Below, in pieces: positions 1 to 10,799 of a DNA stretch of 64,000 bases. The stretch's first letter is position 1; every line of letters starts with the position of its first letter. The stretch is from Hydractinia symbiolongicarpus (Eukaryota; Cnidaria; Hydrozoa; Anthoathecata; Hydractiniidae). The stretch is from contig NC_079877.1 in the NCBI RefSeq assembly GCF_029227915.1, forward strand, positions 4,590,001-4,654,000. Reading direction: 5' to 3'. The notes beneath the pieces were generated by a model, which ran no database searches, was not told where the DNA came from, and saw nothing but the letters and a program-made list of their open reading frames with translations. The translations under genes were made by a program, and so were the position numbers.

Positions 1-2884
1 CGATTTTTTAAATTATTTTTTCACCACTAAAACGCATGAGACTTGTAGTTTTCAAAAATGTTTTCATTTTTGATGAGACGCTGAATAAAAGCAGTTTAAT
101 CGCCGGCAAACGAAAACCTGCGATTTCCCTAAATCCCGGACTCAGCCCGTATAGTCAAAAGTATACAAAGAAAGTACCCAGGGAGTAAACTCATTTCCAG
201 AACGATTTTTTAAATTATTTTTTTACCACTAAAACACATAAGACTTGTAGTTTTTAAAAATGTTTTCAATTTTGCTGAGACGCTGAATAAAAGAAGTTTA
301 ATCGCCGGCAAACGAAAACCCGCGATTTCCTGTAAATCCCGGGCTTGGCCCGTATAGTCAAAAGTATACAAAGAAAGTACCCAGGGAGTAAACTCATTTT
401 CCGAACGATTTTTTATATTATTTTTTTACCACTAAACGCATGAGACTTGTAGTTTTCAAAAATATTTTCATATTTGATGGGACGCTGATTAAAAGAAGTT
501 TAATCGCCGGCACACAAAAATCCGCGATTTCCCGTAAATCCCGTGCTTGACCCGTATAGTCAAAAGTATACAAAGAAAGTACCCAGGGAGTAAACTCATT
601 TCCCAAACGATTTATTAAATTACTTTTTCACCACTAAAACGGATGAGACATGTAGTTTTTAAAAATGTTTTCATTTTTGATGAGACGCTGAATAAAAGAA
701 GTTTAATCGCCGGCAAACGAAAATCTGCGATTTCCCGTAAATCCCGGACTCGGCCCATATAGTCAAAAGTATACAAAGAAAGTACCCAGGGAGTAAACTC
801 ATTTCCCAATCGATTTTTTAAATTATTATTTCACCACTAAAACGCATGAGACTTGTAGTTTTCAAGAATGTTTTCATTTTTGATGAGACGCTGAATAAAA
901 GCAGCTTAATCGCCGGCAAACGAAAACCCGCGATTTCCCGTAAATCCCGGCTTGGCCCGTATAGTCAAAAGTATACAAAGAAAGTACCCAGGGAGTAAAC
1001 TCATTTCCTGAACGATTTTTTAAATTATTTTTTCACCACTAAAACGCATGAGACTTGTAGTTTTCAAAAATGTTTTCATTTTTGATGAGACGCTGAATAA
1101 AAGCAGTTTAATCGCCGGCAAACGAAAACCTGCGATTTCCCGTAAATCCTGGACTCGGCACGTATATTCAAAAGTATACAAAGAAAGTACCCAGGGAGTA
1201 AACTCATTTCCCAAACGATTTCTTAAATTATTATTTCACCACTAAAACGCATGAGACTTGTAGTTTTCAAGAATGTTTTCATTTTTGATGAGACGCTGAA
1301 TAAAAGCAGTTTAATCGCCGGCAAACGAAAACCCGCGATTTCCCGTAAATCCCGGGCTTGGCACGTATAGTCAAATGTATACAAAGAAAGTACCCTGTGA
1401 GTAAACTCATTTCCAGAACGATTTTTTAAATTATTTTTTCACCACTAAAACGCATAAGACTGGTAGTTTATAAAATGTTTTCAATTTTGATGAGACGCTG
1501 AATAAAAGAAGTTTAATCGCCGGCAAACGAAAACCCGCGATTTCCCGTAAATCCCGGCTTGGCCCGTATAGTCAAAAGTATACAAAGAAAGTACCCAGGG
1601 AGTAAACTCATTTCCCGAACGATTTTTTAAATTATTATTTCACCACTAAAACGCATGAGACTTGTGGTTTTCAAAAATATTTTCATTTTTGATGAGACGC
1701 TTAATGAAAGAGGTTTAATCGCCGGCAAACGAAATCCCGCGTTTTCCCGTAAATCCGGGGCTTGGCCCGTATAGTCGAATGTATACAAAGAAAGTACCCA
1801 GGGAGTAAACTCATTTCCCGAACGATTTTTTAAATTTTTTTTTCACCACTACAACGCAAGAGACTTGTAGTTTTCAAAAATGTTTTCATTTTTGATGAGA
1901 CGCTTAATGAAAGAGGTTTAATCGCCAGAAAACGAAAACCCGCGATTTCCCGTAAATCCCGGGCTTGGCCCGTATAGTCGAATGTATACAAAGAAAGTAC
2001 CCTGTGAGTAAACTCATTTCCAGAACGATTTTTTAAATTATTTTTTCACCACTAAAACGCATAAGACTTGTAGTTTTTAAAAATGTTTTGATTTTTGATG
2101 AGACGCTGAATAAAAGCAGTTTAATCGCCGGCAAACGAAAACCTGCGATTTCCCTAAATCCCGGACTCGGCCCGTATAGTCAAAAGTATACAAAGAAAGT
2201 ACCCAGGGAGTAAACTCATTTCCAGAACGATTTTTTAAATTATTTTTTCACCACTAAAACGCATGAGACTTGTAGTTTTCAAAAATGTTTTCATTTTTGA
2301 TGAGACGCTGAATAAAAGCAGTTTAATCGCCGGCAAACGAAAACCTGCGATTTCCCTAAATCCCGGACTCGGCCCGTATAGTCAAAAGTATACAAAGAAA
2401 GTACCCAGGGAGTAAACTCATTTCCAGAACGATTTTTTAAATTATTTTTTTACCACTAAAACGCATAAGACTTGTAGTTTTTAAAAATGTTTTCAATTTT
2501 GCTGAGACGCTGAATAAAAGAAGTTTAATCGCCGGCAAACGAACCCCGCGATTTCCCGTAAATCCCGAGCTTGGCACGTATAGTCGAATGTATACAAAGA
2601 AAGTACCCTGTGAGTAAACTCATTTCCAGAACGACTTTTTAAATTATTTTTTCACCACTAAAACGCATAAGACTTGTAGTTTTTAAAAATGTTTTCATTT
2701 TTGATGAGACGCTGAATAAAAGAAGTTTAATCGCCGGCAAACGAAAACCCGCGATTTCCCGTAAATCCCGGCTTGGCCCGTATAGTCAAAAGTATACAAA
2801 GAAAGTACCCAGGGAGTAAACTCATTTCCCGAACGATTTTTTAAATTATTTTTTCACCACTAAAACGCATGAGACTTGTAGTTT

Positions 2885-2906
2885 TCAAAAATGTTTTCAT
2901 TTTTGA
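2885..2906. repeat. AT dyad in monomer (positions 52-73), example copy
   Basis: TCAAAAATG (2885-2893) and CATTTTTGA (2898-2906) are perfect inverted repeats separated by TTTT, giving a 9-bp arm hairpin or cruciform. Most monomers keep it, in either block orientation. Two common variants weaken it: TTTAAAAATG loses the outer C-G pair, and TCAAGAATG introduces one mismatch. Short dyads able to form non-B DNA have been reported as enriched in some centromeric satellites. Whether this one has a function is inference. Confidence 0.85.
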
Positions 2907-3172
2907 TGAGACGCTGAATAAAAGCAGTTTAATCGCCGGCAAACGAAAACCTGCGATTTCCCTAAATCCCGGACTCAGCCCGTATAGTCAAAAGTATACA
3001 AAGAAAGTACCCAGGGAGTAAACTCATTTCCAGAACGATTTTTTAAATTATTTTTTTACCACTAAAACACATAAGACTTGTAGTTTTTAAAAATGTTTTC
3101 AATTTTGCTGAGACGCTGAATAAAAGAAGTTTAATCGCCGGCAAACGAAAACCCGCGATTTCCCGTAAATCC

Positions 3173-3185
3173 CGGGCTTGGCCCG
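3173..3185. repeat. GC dyad in monomer (positions 138-150), example copy
   Basis: CGGGC (3173-3177) and GCCCG (3181-3185) are inverted repeats with a 3-base loop TTG. Only the CCCGGGCTTGGCCCG subtype has the full arms. The ACTCGG and CTTGACCCG subtypes break them, and CCCGGCTT copies shorten them by one base. The dyad is therefore a subtype property and not an invariant of the array. Confidence 0.75.
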
Positions 3186-3202
3186 TATAGTCAAAAGTAT
3201 AC
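3185..3202. repeat. GTATA/TATAC dyad (monomer positions 150-167), example copy
   Basis: GTATA (3185-3189) and TATAC (3198-3202) flank the 8-base loop GTCAAAAG. The right arm is itself part of the palindrome GTATAC. The alternative subtype keeps both arms with loop GTCGAATG. The arms are among the most conserved short elements I noticed across the window, while the loop is one of the main subtype-defining sites. Confidence 0.75.
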
Positions 3203-3238
3203 AAAGAAAGTACCCAGGGAGTAAACTCATTTTCCGAA

Positions 3239-3300
3239 CGATTTTTTATATTATTTTTTTACCACTAAAACGCATGAGACTTGTAGTTTTCAAGAATGTT
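3239..3300 (+). repeat. Chimeric monomer marking a 2-monomer deletion
   Basis: The monomer starting at 3239 opens like the one at 406 (TTTTTTATATTATTTTTTTACC) but continues like the one at 811 (AAAACGCATGAG, then TTCAAGAATG). Left of it the best match is at offset 2833, right of it at offset 2428; the difference, 405 bp, is exactly two monomers. The simplest reading is an in-register unequal exchange or slippage event that removed two monomers and left this hybrid. Confidence 0.75.
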
Positions 3301-5059
3301 TTCATTTTTGATGAGACGCTGAATAAAAGCAGCTTAATCGCCGGCAAACGAAAACCCGCGATTTCCCGTAAATCCCGGCTTGGCCCGTATAGTCAAAAGT
3401 ATACAAAGAAAGTACCCAGGGAGTAAACTCATTTCCTGAACGATTTTTTAAATTATTTTTTCACCACTAAAACGCATGAGACTTGTAGTTTTCAAAAATG
3501 TTTTCATTTTTGATGAGACGCTGAATAAAAGCAGTTTAATCGCCGGCAAACGAAAACCTGCGATTTCCCGTAAATCCTGGACTCGGCACGTATATTCAAA
3601 AGTATACAAAGAAAGTACCCAGGGAGTAAACTCATTTCCCAAACGATTTCTTAAATTATTATTTCACCACTAAAACGCATGAGACTTGTAGTTTTCAAGA
3701 ATGTTTTCATTTTTGATGAGACGCTGAATAAAAGCAGTTTAATCACCGGCAAACGAAAACCCGCGATTTCCCGTAAATCCCGGGCTTGGCACGTATAGTC
3801 AAATGTATACAAAGAAAGTACCCTGTGAGTAAACTCATTTCCAGAACGATTTTTTAAATTATTTTTTCACCACTAAAACGCATAAGACTGGTAGTTTATA
3901 AAATGTTTTCATTTTTGATGAGACGCTTAATGAAAGAGGTTTAATCGCCGGCAAACGAAAACCCGCGATTTCCCGTAAATCCCGGCTTGGCCCGTATAGT
4001 CAAAAGTATACAAAGAAAGTACCCAGGGAGTAAACTCATTTCCCGAACGATTTTTTAAATTTTTTTTTCACCACTACAACGCAAGAGACTTGTAGTTTTC
4101 AAAAATGTTTTCATTTTTGATGAGACGCTTAATGAAAGAGGTTTAATCGCCGGCAAACGAAAACCTGCGATTTCCCGTAAATCCCGGACTCGGCCCGTAT
4201 AGTCAAAAGTATACAAAGAAAGTACCCAGGGAGTAAACTCATTTCCAGAACGATTTTTTAAATTATTTTTTTACCACTAAAACACATAAGACTTGTAGTT
4301 TTTAAAAATGTTTTCAATTTTGCTGAGACGCTGAATAAAAGAAGTTTAATCGCCGGCAAACTAAAACCCGCGATTTCCCGTAAATCCCGGGCTTGGCCCG
4401 TATAGTCAAAAGTATACAAAGAAAGTACCCAGGGAGTAAACTCATTTTCCGAACGATTTTTTATATTATTTTTTTACCACTAAACGCATGAGACTTGTAG
4501 TTTTCAAAAATATTTTCATATTTGATGGGACGCTGATTAAAAGAAGTTTAATTGCCGGCACACAAAAATCCGCGATTTCCCGTAAATCCCGTGCTTGACC
4601 CGTATAGTCAAAAGTATACAAAGAAAGTACCCAGGGAGTAAACTCATTTCCCAAACGATTTATTAAATTACTTTTTCACCACTAAAACGGATGAGACATG
4701 TAGTTTTTAAAAATGTTTTCATTTTTGATGAGACGCTGAATAAAAGAAGTTTAATCGCCGGCAAACGAAAATCTGCGATTTCCCGTAAATCCCGGACTCG
4801 GCCCATATAGTCAAAAGTATACAAAGAAAGTACCCAGGGAGTAAACTCATTTCCCAATCGATTTTTTAAATTATTATTTCACCACTAAAACGCATGAGAC
4901 TTGTAGTTTTCAAGAATGTTTTCATTTTTGATGAGACGCTGAATAAAAGCAGCTTAATCGCCGGCAAAAGAAAACCCGCGATTTTCCGTAAATCCCGGCT
5001 TGGCCCGTATAGTCAAAAGTATACAAAGAAAGTACCCAGGGAGTAAACTCATTTCCTGA

Positions 5060-5900
5060 ACGATTTTTTAAATTATTTTTTCACCACTAAAACGCATAAG
5101 ACTGGTAGTTTATAAAATGTTTTCATTTTTGATGAGACGCTGAATAAAAGAAGTTTAATCGCCGGCAAACGAAAACCCGCGATTTTCCGTAAATCCCGGC
5201 TTGGCCCGTATAGTCAAAAGTATACAAAGAAAGTACCCAGGGAGTAAACTCATTTCCCGAACGATTTTTTAAATTATTATTTCACCACTAAAACGCATGA
5301 GACTTGTAGTTTTCAAAAATATTTTCATTTTTGATGAGACGCTTAATGAAAGAGGTTTAATCGCCGGCAAACGAAAACCCGCGATTTCCCGTAAATCCCG
5401 GGCTTGGCACGTATTGTCAAATGTATACAAAGAAAGTACCCTGTGAGTAAACTCATTTCCAGAACGATTTTTTAAATTATTTTTTCACCACTAAAACGCA
5501 TAAGACTGGTAGTTTATAAAATGTTTTCATTTTTGATGAGACGCTGAATAAAAGAAGTTTAATCGCCGGCAAACGAAAACCCGCGATTTCCCGTAAATCC
5601 CGGCTTGGCCCGTATAGTCAAAAGTATACAAAGAAAGTACCCAGGGAGTAAACTCATTTCCCGAACGATTTTTTAAATTATTATTTCACCACTAAAACGC
5701 ATGAGACTTGTAGTTTTCAAAAATATTTTCATTTTTGATGAGACGCTTAATGAAAGAGGTTTAATCGCCGGCAAACGAAATCCCGCGTTTTCCCGTAAAT
5801 CCGGGGCTTGGCCCGTATAGTCGAATGTATACAAAGAAAGTACCCAGGGAGTAAACTCATTTCCCGAACGATTTTTTAAATTTTTTTTTCACCACTACAA
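5060..5900 (+). repeat. 405-bp dimer duplication
   Basis: The GTTTATAAAATG monomer (near 5107 and 5512) and the AAATATTTTC/GCTTAATGAAAGAGG monomer (near 5315 and 5720) alternate at 405-bp spacing, giving two copies of a two-monomer unit. A similar pair is seen near 1460-1720. Copies differ at a few bases, for example CGTATTGTC versus CGTATAGTC. Confidence 0.65.
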
Positions 5901-6475
5901 CGCAAGAGACTTGTAGTTTTCAAAAATGTTTTCATTTTTGATGAGACGCTTAATGAAAGAGGTTTAATCGCCGGCAAACGAAAACCTGCGATTTCCCTAA
6001 ATCCCGGACTCGGCCCGTATAGTCAAAAGTATACAAAGAAAGTACCCAGGGAGTAAACTCATTTCCAGAACGATTTTTTAAATTATTTTTTCACCACTAA
6101 AACGCATAAGACTTGTAGTTTTTAAAAATGTGTTCATTTTTGATGAGACGCTGAATAAAAGAAGTTTAATCGCCGGCAAACGAAAACCCGCGATTTTCCG
6201 TAAATCCCGGGCTTGGCCCGTATAGTCAAAAGTATACAAAGAAAGTACCCAGGGAGTAAACTCATTTCCCGAACGATTTTTTATATTATTTTTTTACCAC
6301 TAAACGCATGAGACTTGTAGTTTTCAAAAATGTTTTCATTTTTGCTGAGACGCTGAATAAAAGACGTTTAATCGCCGGGAAACGAAAACCCGCGATTTCC
6401 CGTAAATCCCTGGCTTGGCCCGTATAGTCAAAAGTATACAAAGAAAGTACCCAGGGAGTAAACTCATTTCCCGAA

Positions 6476-7480
6476 CGATTTTTCAAATTACTTTTTCACC
6501 ACTAAAACGCATGAGACTTGTAGTTTTTAAAAATGTTTTCATTTTTAATGAGACGCTGAATAAAAGAAGTTTAATCGCCGGCAAACGAAAACCTGCGATT
6601 TCCCGTAAATCCCGGGCTTGGCACGTATAGTCGAATGTATAAAAAGAAAGTACCCTGTGAGTAAACTCATTTCCAGAACGATTTTTTAAATTATTTTTTC
6701 ACCACTAAAACGCATAAGACTTGTAGTTTTTAAAAATGTTTTCAATTTTGATGAGACGCTGAATAAAAGAAGTTTAATCGCCGGCAAACGAAAACCCGCG
6801 ATTTCCCGTAAATCCCGGCTTGGCCCGTATAGTCAAAAGTATACAAAGAAAGTACCCAGGGAGTAAACTCATTTCCCGAACGATTTTTCAAATTACTTTT
6901 TCACCACTAAAACGCATGAGACTTGTAGTTTTTAAAAATGTTTTCATTTTTAATGAGACGCTGAATAAAAGAAGTTTAATCGCCGGCAAACGAAAACCTG
7001 CGATTTCCCGTAAATCCCGGGCTTGGCACGTATAGTCGAATGTATACAAAGAAAGTACCCTGTGAGTAAACTCATTTCCAGAACGATTTTTTAAATTATT
7101 TTTTCACCACTAAAACGCATAAGACTTGTAGTTTTTAAAAATGTTTTCAATTTTGATGAGACGCTGAATAAAAGAAGTTTAATCGCCGGCAAACGAAAAC
7201 CCGCGATTTCCCGTAAATCCCGGCTTGGCCCGTATAGTCAAAAGTATACAAAGAAAGTACCCAGGGAGTAAACTCATTTCCCGAACGATTTTTCAAATTA
7301 TTTTTTCACCACTAAAACGCATGAGACTTGTAGTTTTCAAGAATGTTTTCATTTTTGATGAGACGCTGAATAAAAGCAGTTTAATCGCCGGCAAACAAAA
7401 ACCCGCGATTTCCCGTAAATCCCGGCTTGGCACGTATAGTCGAATGTATACAAAGAAAGTACCCTGTGAGTAAACTCATT
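6476..7480 (+). repeat. 405-bp dimer higher-order repeat, 2.5 copies
   Basis: Units start at 6476, 6881 and 7286. Each opens with the unusual CGATTTTTCAAATTA. The first monomer of each unit has the TTTTTAATGAGACG variant in the first two copies, and the second monomer is the CCCTGTGAG/CCAGAACG type. The first two units are nearly identical (AAAAAGAAAG versus ACAAAGAAAG near 6640/7045). The third diverges within its first monomer, reading TTCAAGAATG. Confidence 0.8.
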
Positions 7481-7667
7481 TCCAGAACGATTTTTTAAAT
7501 TATTTTTTCACCACTAAAACGCATAAGACTGGTAGTTTTTAAAAATGTTTTCATTTTTGATGAGACGCTGAATAAAAGAAGTTTAATCGCCGGCAAACGA
7601 AAACCCGCGATTTCCCGTAAATCCCGGCTTGGCCCGTATAATCAAAAGTATACAAAGAAAGTACCCA

Positions 7668-7690
7668 GGGAGTAAATTCCTGCTTTTATT
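7668..7690. other. Inversion junction 1 (A1 to B)
   Basis: The A1 monomer runs to AGTAAA at 7671-7676 (monomer position 190). Normal copies continue CTCATTTCC. Here TTCC (7677-7680) follows and the sequence switches to TGCTTTTATTCAGCG, the reverse complement of monomer positions 79-93. Positions 7677-7680 are ambiguous, because TTCC could be an A1 remnant after loss of CTCAT or a short filler. The monomers point towards each other here. Positions 1-93 of the last A1 monomer (7488-7580) can pair with 7680-7773, leaving a loop of about 99 bp. This is a biological rearrangement or an assembly join; the sequence alone cannot decide. Confidence 0.9.
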
Positions 7691-7770
7691 CAGCGTCTCA
7701 TCAAAAATGAAAACATTTTTGAAAACTACAAGTCTCATGCGTTTTAGTGGTGAAAAAATAATTTAAAAAA

Positions 7771-10700
7771 TCGTTCGGGAAATGGGTTTACTCCCTGGGT
7801 ACTTTCTTTGTATACTTTTGACTATACGGGCCAAGCCGGGATTTACGGGAAATCGCGGGTTTTCGTTTGCCGGCGATTAAACTTCTTTTTTTCAGCATCT
7901 AATCAAAAATGAAAACATTTTTAAAAATTACAAGTCTTATGCGTTTTAGTGGTGACAAAATAATTTAAAAAATCGTTCTGGAAATGAGTTTACTCACAGG
8001 GTACTTTCTTTGTATACATTCGACTATACGTGCCAAGCCCGGGATTTACGGGAAATCGCGGGGTTCGTTTGCCGGCTATTAAACTGCTTTTATTCAGCGT
8101 CTCATCAAAAATGAAAACATTCTTGAAAACTACAAGTCTCATGCGTTTTAGTGGTGAAATAATAATTTAAAAAATCGTTTGGGAAATGAGTTTACTCCCT
8201 GGGTACTTTCTTTGTATACTTTTGACTATACGGGCCGAGTCCAGGATTTACGGGAAATCGCAAGTTTTCGTTTCCCGGCGATTAAAATTCTTTTATTCAG
8301 CGTCTCATCAAAAATGAAAACATTTTTAAAAACTACAAGTCTCAAGCGTTTTAGTGGTGAAAAAGTAATTTAAAAAATCGTTCGGGAAATGGGTTTACTC
8401 CCTGGGTACTTTCTTTGTATACTTTTGACTATACGGGCCAAGCCGGGATTTACGGGAAATCGCGGGTTTTCGTTTGCCGGCGATTAAACTTCTTTTTTTC
8501 AGCATCTAATCAAAAATGAAAACATTTTTAAAAACTACAAGTCTTATGCGTTTTAGTGGTGACAAAATAATTTAAAAAATCGTTCTGGAAATGAGTTTAC
8601 TCACAGGGTACTTTCTTTGTATACATTCGACTATACGTGCCAAGCCCGGGATTTACGGGAAATCGCGGGGTTCGTTTGCCGGCTATTAAACTGCTTTTAT
8701 TCAGCGTCTCATCAAAAATGAAAACATTCTTGAAAACTACAAGTCTCATGCGTTTTAGTGGTGAAATAATAATTTAAAAAATCGTTTGGGAAATGAGTTT
8801 ACTCCCTGGGTACTTTCTTTGTATACTTTTGACTATACGGGCCGAGTCCAGGATTTACGGGAAATCGCAAGTTTTCGTTTCCCGGCGATTAAAATTCTTT
8901 TATTCAGCGTCTCATCAAAAATGAAAACATTTTTAAAAACTACAAGTCTCAAGCGTTTTAGTGGTGAAAAAGTAATTTAAAAAATCGTTCGGGAAATGAG
9001 TTTACTCCCTGGGTACTTTCCTTGTATACTTTTGACTATACGGGCCAAGCCCGGGATTTACGGGAAATCGCGGGTTTTCGTTTCCCGGCGATTAAACTTC
9101 TTTTATTCAGCGTCTCATCAAAAATGAAAACATTTTTAAAAACTACAAGTCTCATGCGTTTAGTGGTAAAAAAATAATATAAAAAATCGTTCGGGAAATG
9201 AGTTTACTTCCTGGGTACTTTCTTTGTATACTTTCGACTATACGGGCCAAGCCCGGGATTTACGGGAAATCGCGGGTTTTCGTTTGCCGGCGATTAAACT
9301 CCTTTTATTCAGCGTCTCATCAAAAATGAAAACATTTTTAAAAACTACAAGTCTTATGTGTTTTTAGTGGTGAAAAAATAATTTAAAAAATCGTTGGGGA
9401 AATGAGTTTACTCCCTGGGTACTTTCTTTGTATACTTTTAACTATACCGGCCAAGCCGGGATTTACGGGAAATCGCGGGTTTTCGTTTGCCGGCGATTAA
9501 ACTTCTTTTATTCAGCGTCTCATCAAAAATGAAAACATTCTTGAAAACTACAAGTCTCATGCGTTTTAGTGGTGAAATAATAATTTAAAAAATCGTTTGG
9601 GAAATGAGTTTACTCCCTGGGTACTTTCTTTGTATACTTTTGACTATACGGGCCAAGCCCGGGATTTACAGGAAATCGCGGGTTTTCGTTTGCCGGCGAT
9701 TAAACTTCTTTTATTCAGCGTCCCATAAATATGAAAATATTTTTGAAATCTACAAGTCTCATGCGTTTAGTGGTAAAAAAATAATATAAAAAATCCTTCG
9801 GGAAATGAGTTTACTCCCTGGGTACTTTCTTTGTATACTTTCGACTATACGGGCCAAGCCCGGGATTTACGGGAAATCGCGGGTTTTCGTTTGCCGGCGA
9901 TTAAACTCCTTTTATTCAGCGTCTCATCAAAAATGAAAACATTTTTGAAAACTACAAGTCTCATGCGTTTTAGTGGTGAAAAAATAATTTAAAAAATCGT
10001 TCGGGAAATGGGTTTACTCCCTGGGTACTTTCTTTGTATACTTTTGACTATACGGGCCAAGCTGGGATTTACGGGAAATCGCGGGTTTTCGTTTGCCGGC
10101 GATTAAACTTCTTTTTTTCAGCATCTAATCAAAAATGAAAACATTTTTAAAAACTACAAGTCTTATGCGTTTTAGTGGTGACAAAATAATTTAAAAAATC
10201 GTTCTGGAAATGAGTTTACTCACAGGGTACTTTCTTTGTATACATTCGACTATACGTGCCAAGCCCGGGATTTACGGGAAATCGCGGGGTTCGTTTGCCG
10301 GCTATTAAACTGCTTTTATTCAGCGTCTCATCAAAAATGAAAACATTCTTGAAAACTACAAGTCTCATGCGTTTTAGTGGTGAAATAATAATTTAAAAAA
10401 TCGTTTGGGAAATGAGTTTACTCCCTGGGTACTTTCTTTGTATACTTTTGACTATACGGGCCGAGTCCAGGATTTACGGGAAATCGCAAGTTTTCGTTTC
10501 CCGGCGATTAAAATTCTTTTATTCAGCGTCTCATCAAAAATGAAAACATTTTTAAAAACTACAAGTCTCAAGCGTTTTAGTGGTGAAAAAGTAATTTAAA
10601 AAATCGTTCGGGAAATGAGTTTACTCCCTGGGTACTTTCCTTGTGTACTTTTGACTATACGGGCCAAGCCCGGGATTTACGGGAAATCGCGGGTTTTCGT

Positions 10701-10799
10701 TTCCCGGCGATTAAACTTCTTTTATTCAGCGTCTCATCAAAAATGAAAACATTTTTAAAAACTACAAGTCTCATGCGTTTAGTGGTAAAAAAATAATTT
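7771..10799 (-). repeat. 3-monomer units in block B at 7771, 8378 and 9997
   Basis: A three-monomer unit of 607 bp occurs at 7771-8377 and 8378-8984, and again at 9997-10603 (1619 bp or 8 monomers after the second). Diagnostic features are GGAAATGGGTTTACTCC, the TTTTTTTCAGCATCTAATC variant, GGTTCGTTTGCCGGCTATT, and GAGTCCAGGATTTAC. The second and third copies share the following TTTCCTTGT variant at 9017 and 10636, so 8378-9180 and 9997-10799 form one duplicated segment. Confidence 0.8.

Larger units (their letters stand above)
1..3263 (+). repeat. Duplicated 2-monomer segment, 1-430 and 2834-3263
   Basis: Bases 1-430 recur at offset 2833 (14 monomers). Both copies share the private variant GACTCAGCCCG in the first monomer and AAAACACATAAGAC in the second, so the match is by descent and not just satellite similarity. 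After about 3263 the relationship shifts to offset 2428, described in a separate entry. Confidence 0.8.
811..3895 (+). repeat. 12-monomer-offset copies, ~840-1465 and ~3268-3893
   Basis: Bases from about 840 to 1465 match 3268 to 3893 at offset 2428. Shared private features are TTTCCTGAACG, the GGCACGTATATTC variant, the CGATTTCTTAAATT start, and the ACTGGTAGTTTATAAAATG monomer. The match ends in another hybrid monomer. After TATAAAATG the left copy continues TTTTCAATTTTG and GCTGAATAAAAGAAG, while the right copy continues TTTTCATTTTTG and GCTTAATGAAAGAGG. Confidence 0.75.
203..5096 (+). repeat. 4-monomer copies at offset 4048 (203-1048 and 4251-5096)
   Basis: Monomers at 203, 406, 608 and 811 recur at 4251, 4454, 4656 and 4859. 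Both copies carry the rare CCCGTGCTTGACCCG, GGGACGCTGATTAAAAG and CCCATATAG variants. Small differences exist, such as CCTGTAAAT at about 328 against CCCGTAAAT, and CAAACG against CAAAAG near 4967. The match stops after the ACGCATGAG/ACGCATAAG difference at about 1048/5096. Confidence 0.8.
1..7676 (+). repeat. Block A1: satellite in A orientation
   Basis: About 38 monomers read CGATTTTTTAAATT on the plus strand. Subtypes alternate without a fixed period. Typical markers are CCCTGTGAGTAAACTC followed by TCCAGAACG, the GACGCTTAATGAAAGAGG variant, the ACTGGTAGTTTATAAAATG variant, and the TATATTATTTTTTTACC variant. The block carries several internal duplications, described separately. The last monomer starts at 7488 and is cut at monomer position 190 (GGGAGTAAA), where the inverted block begins. 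No gene is present. Confidence 0.95.

Noticed and set aside
2885-2906. TATA-type or AT-rich promoter element.
   Set aside because: AT-rich tracts occur in every monomer with no downstream gene or initiation signal; nothing distinguishes any copy.
3173-3185. Rho-independent terminator from the GC hairpin.
   Set aside because: No T-run follows the hairpin, it recurs in many monomers, and there are no genes to terminate.
3178-3426. Plus-strand frame of 82 codons crossing two monomers.
   Set aside because: It is the antisense of the commoner frame, depends on one monomer being 202 bp, and is lost in neighbouring copies.
4856-4862. Isolated ATCGAT site as a possible unit boundary.
   Set aside because: It is a single-base variant (CCCAATCGATT) shared by the duplicated monomers at 811 and 4859 only, a private mutation and not a boundary element.
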